Positions 4,655 to 5,879 of a DNA stretch of 5,879 bases are shown here, one piece after another. The DNA is from Pseudomonadota bacterium (GTDB lineage Bacteria; Myxococcota; Bradymonadia; UBA4248): assembly GCA_017629415.1 (NCBI GenBank), contig JAGBXG010000487.1, forward strand, positions 1 to 5,879, given 5' to 3'. The translations under genes and the position numbers were made by a program. Numbering within the stretch: the first letter of the stretch is position 1; the number at the start of each line of letters is the position of its first letter. The notes under the pieces are model-generated. The model saw nothing but the letters and a program-made list of their open reading frames with translations. It had not been told where the DNA came from and ran no database searches.

Positions 4655-5879
4655 TCAAACGGATGGGGCAGGAGATTCAGGTTTAGATTTATTTTTTTTA
4701 GATTTTTTCTTTTGGGGAGTTTCTGATGGTGAAGCAGACGTTTTGGATGTTTGAGAGTTTGGTGTTTCTGTTGGTGAATCAGACGTTTTGGAAGTTTGAG
4801 AGTTTGGTGTTTCAGCGGTTTTCGGTTGTTCAGGGAGAGGTGTTTCGATGGGGATGTGTTCGATTTTGGGTGAATTTTGTTCGGAAGCGATAATTTCTTG
4901 AGTGAATGGTCCGCCTTTGACTTTAAACTCGTCACGCTTGTTGGCGTATTTTTTACAATATTCGTTGTCGGCATCCCATTCGGCTTTGAATTGTACGCGT
5001 TGCTGTTCGACGTCTTCTGCGGTCCTGTCCCATGGATTGTTGGTGAGTTTGACGTAGAAGTTTGCGATATCGGCGCTGCGTTGACTGATGCGAGTATAGA
5101 AACTGGAATTTTCGGTATCGATTTTGGATGGGATGACCTTGCGCGTCCACGGGTCGAGTTTTTCCATATTTTGGTAGGCAGCGATATCGCCGGGGAGGTC
5201 TTTGTTGGCAATGCGTTGCAGGACGTGTGCCTGGATGATGGAAGTGAGGATGGCGCAAAGGGGGACGCCGATGATCATGCCGGGGAAGCCGAAGAAACCG
5301 CCGCCGATGAGGATGGCGACAAGGACCATGAAACTGGAGACACCGACGGAATTGCCGAGAATTTTGGGTCCAAGCAGGTTGCCGTCAAATTGCTGGAGCA
5401 GGAAAATAAAACCCATAAACCATATGGCCGAAACGGGATCAGCACAGAGGAGGAGGAAGCCGCAGGGAATGGCTCCGATGAAAGGTCCGAAGAAGGGAAT
5501 GACATTGGTTACGCCTATGATGACGGCGATGAGTTCGATGTATTGGATGTCGATAAAAAGGGCATCAATGAGAAGCAATCCAAAGTAGCACAAGACACCG
5601 ATGATGGCAGAATCGATGATTTTGCCGATGAGGAAACCGCCGAATTTTTCGTCGACAAAGCGACAGTTTTTGAGGATTTGGTTGGCGGTTGCGACATTGC
5701 AGAATGCGTAGCAGATGCGTCGAGCACGAGCCATGATGGAATCTTGGGCGACCATGACATAGATGGCAACGATGAGTCCCAACATGATATTTTTAAAGAA
5801 TCCGAAGATATCTACGACACTGTTGGTGACTTTTCCGGCAACACTAGTGAGCATTGTGGAGAGCTGACCCGAGAGCCAG
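4655..5879 (-). CDS. AI-2E/PerM-family (UPF0118) membrane protein, N-terminus cut by the window edge
   Basis: The frame is open to the right edge, giving 407 visible residues; an internal ATG at 5854 is unlikely to be the true start because family members have helices before it. Numbering from that ATG, membrane segments fall at about 15-37, 80-101, 107-137, 141-158 and 172-208. Family motifs are VTNVIPFFGPFIGAIP (115-130), QQFDGNLLGPKILGNSVG (154-171) and GGGFFGFPGMIIGVP (184-198). Family members export small molecules such as AI-2 or act as Na+/H+ antiporters; the substrate here is unknown. The motif wording resembles clostridial members, an impression from memory. After the last helix comes an unusual ~190-residue tail: a charged part (211-340), two 15-residue repeats ETPNSQTSKTSxSPx (348-377) and a Lys-rich end (KKKSKKNKSK, 382-391). 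Two bulged hairpins follow the stop. Family sure, function not. Confidence -1.
   Translation of the reverse strand, partial: WLSGQLSTMLTSVAGKVTNSVVDIFGFFKNIMLGLIVAIYVMVAQDSIMARARRICYAFCNVATANQILKNCRFVDEKFGGFLIGKIIDSAIIGVLCYFGLLLIDALFIDIQYIELIAVIIGVTNVIPFFGPFIGAIPCGFLLLCADPVSAIWFMGFIFLLQQFDGNLLGPKILGNSVGVSSFMVLVAILIGGGFFGFPGMIIGVPLCAILTSIIQAHVLQRIANKDLPGDIAAYQNMEKLDPWTRKVIPSKIDTENSSFYTRISQRSADIANFYVKLTNNPWDRTAEDVEQQRVQFKAEWDADNEYCKKYANKRDEFKVKGGPFTQEIIASEQNSPKIEHIPIETPLPEQPKTAETPNSQTSKTSDSPTETPNSQTSKTSASPSETPQKKKSKKNKSKPESPAPSV
4719..4808. repeat. 45-bp tandem repeat, two copies, inside the AI-2E-family gene
   Basis: Units 4719-4763 and 4764-4808 differ at only three positions by eye and keep the reading frame, encoding two copies of a 15-residue Ser/Thr/Pro-rich unit. 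A partial third start (GTTTC) follows at 4809. In-frame tandem repeats like this can gain or lose copies by slippage, changing tail length. Confidence -1.

Noticed and set aside
4528..5211. 227-codon minus-strand open frame overlapping the 3' part of the AI-2E-family gene
   Set aside because: It is a shifted reading of the same repeats, rich in Lys, Pro and His, without family motifs; its last part runs through the two bulged hairpins.

Overview
This is a bacterial window with four protein genes, all on the minus strand, so transcription runs from the right edge to the left. In that order they are: the 3' part of an AI-2E/PerM-family (UPF0118) membrane protein, cut by the right edge; a complete pyruvate kinase (pyk); a complete type I glutamine synthetase (glnA); and a ZIP-family metal transporter, cut by the left edge. 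The organism cannot be named from this alone. The type I glutamine synthetase with a candidate adenylylation tyrosine and the moderate base composition fit many bacteria. The AI-2E protein has motifs resembling those of Clostridia, so the neighbours do not clearly point to one phylum. No tRNA, rRNA, CRISPR array, transposase or phage gene was seen.

Layout. 1-595: ZIP-like transporter, C-terminus missing. 596-802: spacer with three copies of a small bulged hairpin (REP-like). 803-2230: glnA. 2231-2844: a 614-nt gene-free spacer rich in inverted repeats. It holds two diverged copies of a ~78-nt two-hairpin module, a long imperfect hairpin, a stem followed by T6 on the plus strand, a candidate terminator and a weak sigma-54-like promoter for glnA. 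2845-4329: pyk. 4330-4654: spacer with the pyk promoter region and leader, including a 6-bp inverted repeat and a stem followed by T6 just before the ribosome binding site, then two more copies of the bulged hairpin just after the AI-2E gene stop. 4655-5879: AI-2E-family protein with a long, low-complexity, lysine-rich tail.

The genes make no obvious pathway. Pyruvate kinase is the last step of glycolysis, glutamine synthetase is the main ammonia-assimilating enzyme, and the two membrane proteins have no visible link to them. The wide spacers with their own signals suggest separately transcribed genes rather than one operon. The most unusual content is non-coding. Five hairpins share one bulged base at the same place while the stem bases co-vary, and the spacer between pyk and glnA is a structured, partly duplicated region that no gene explains.
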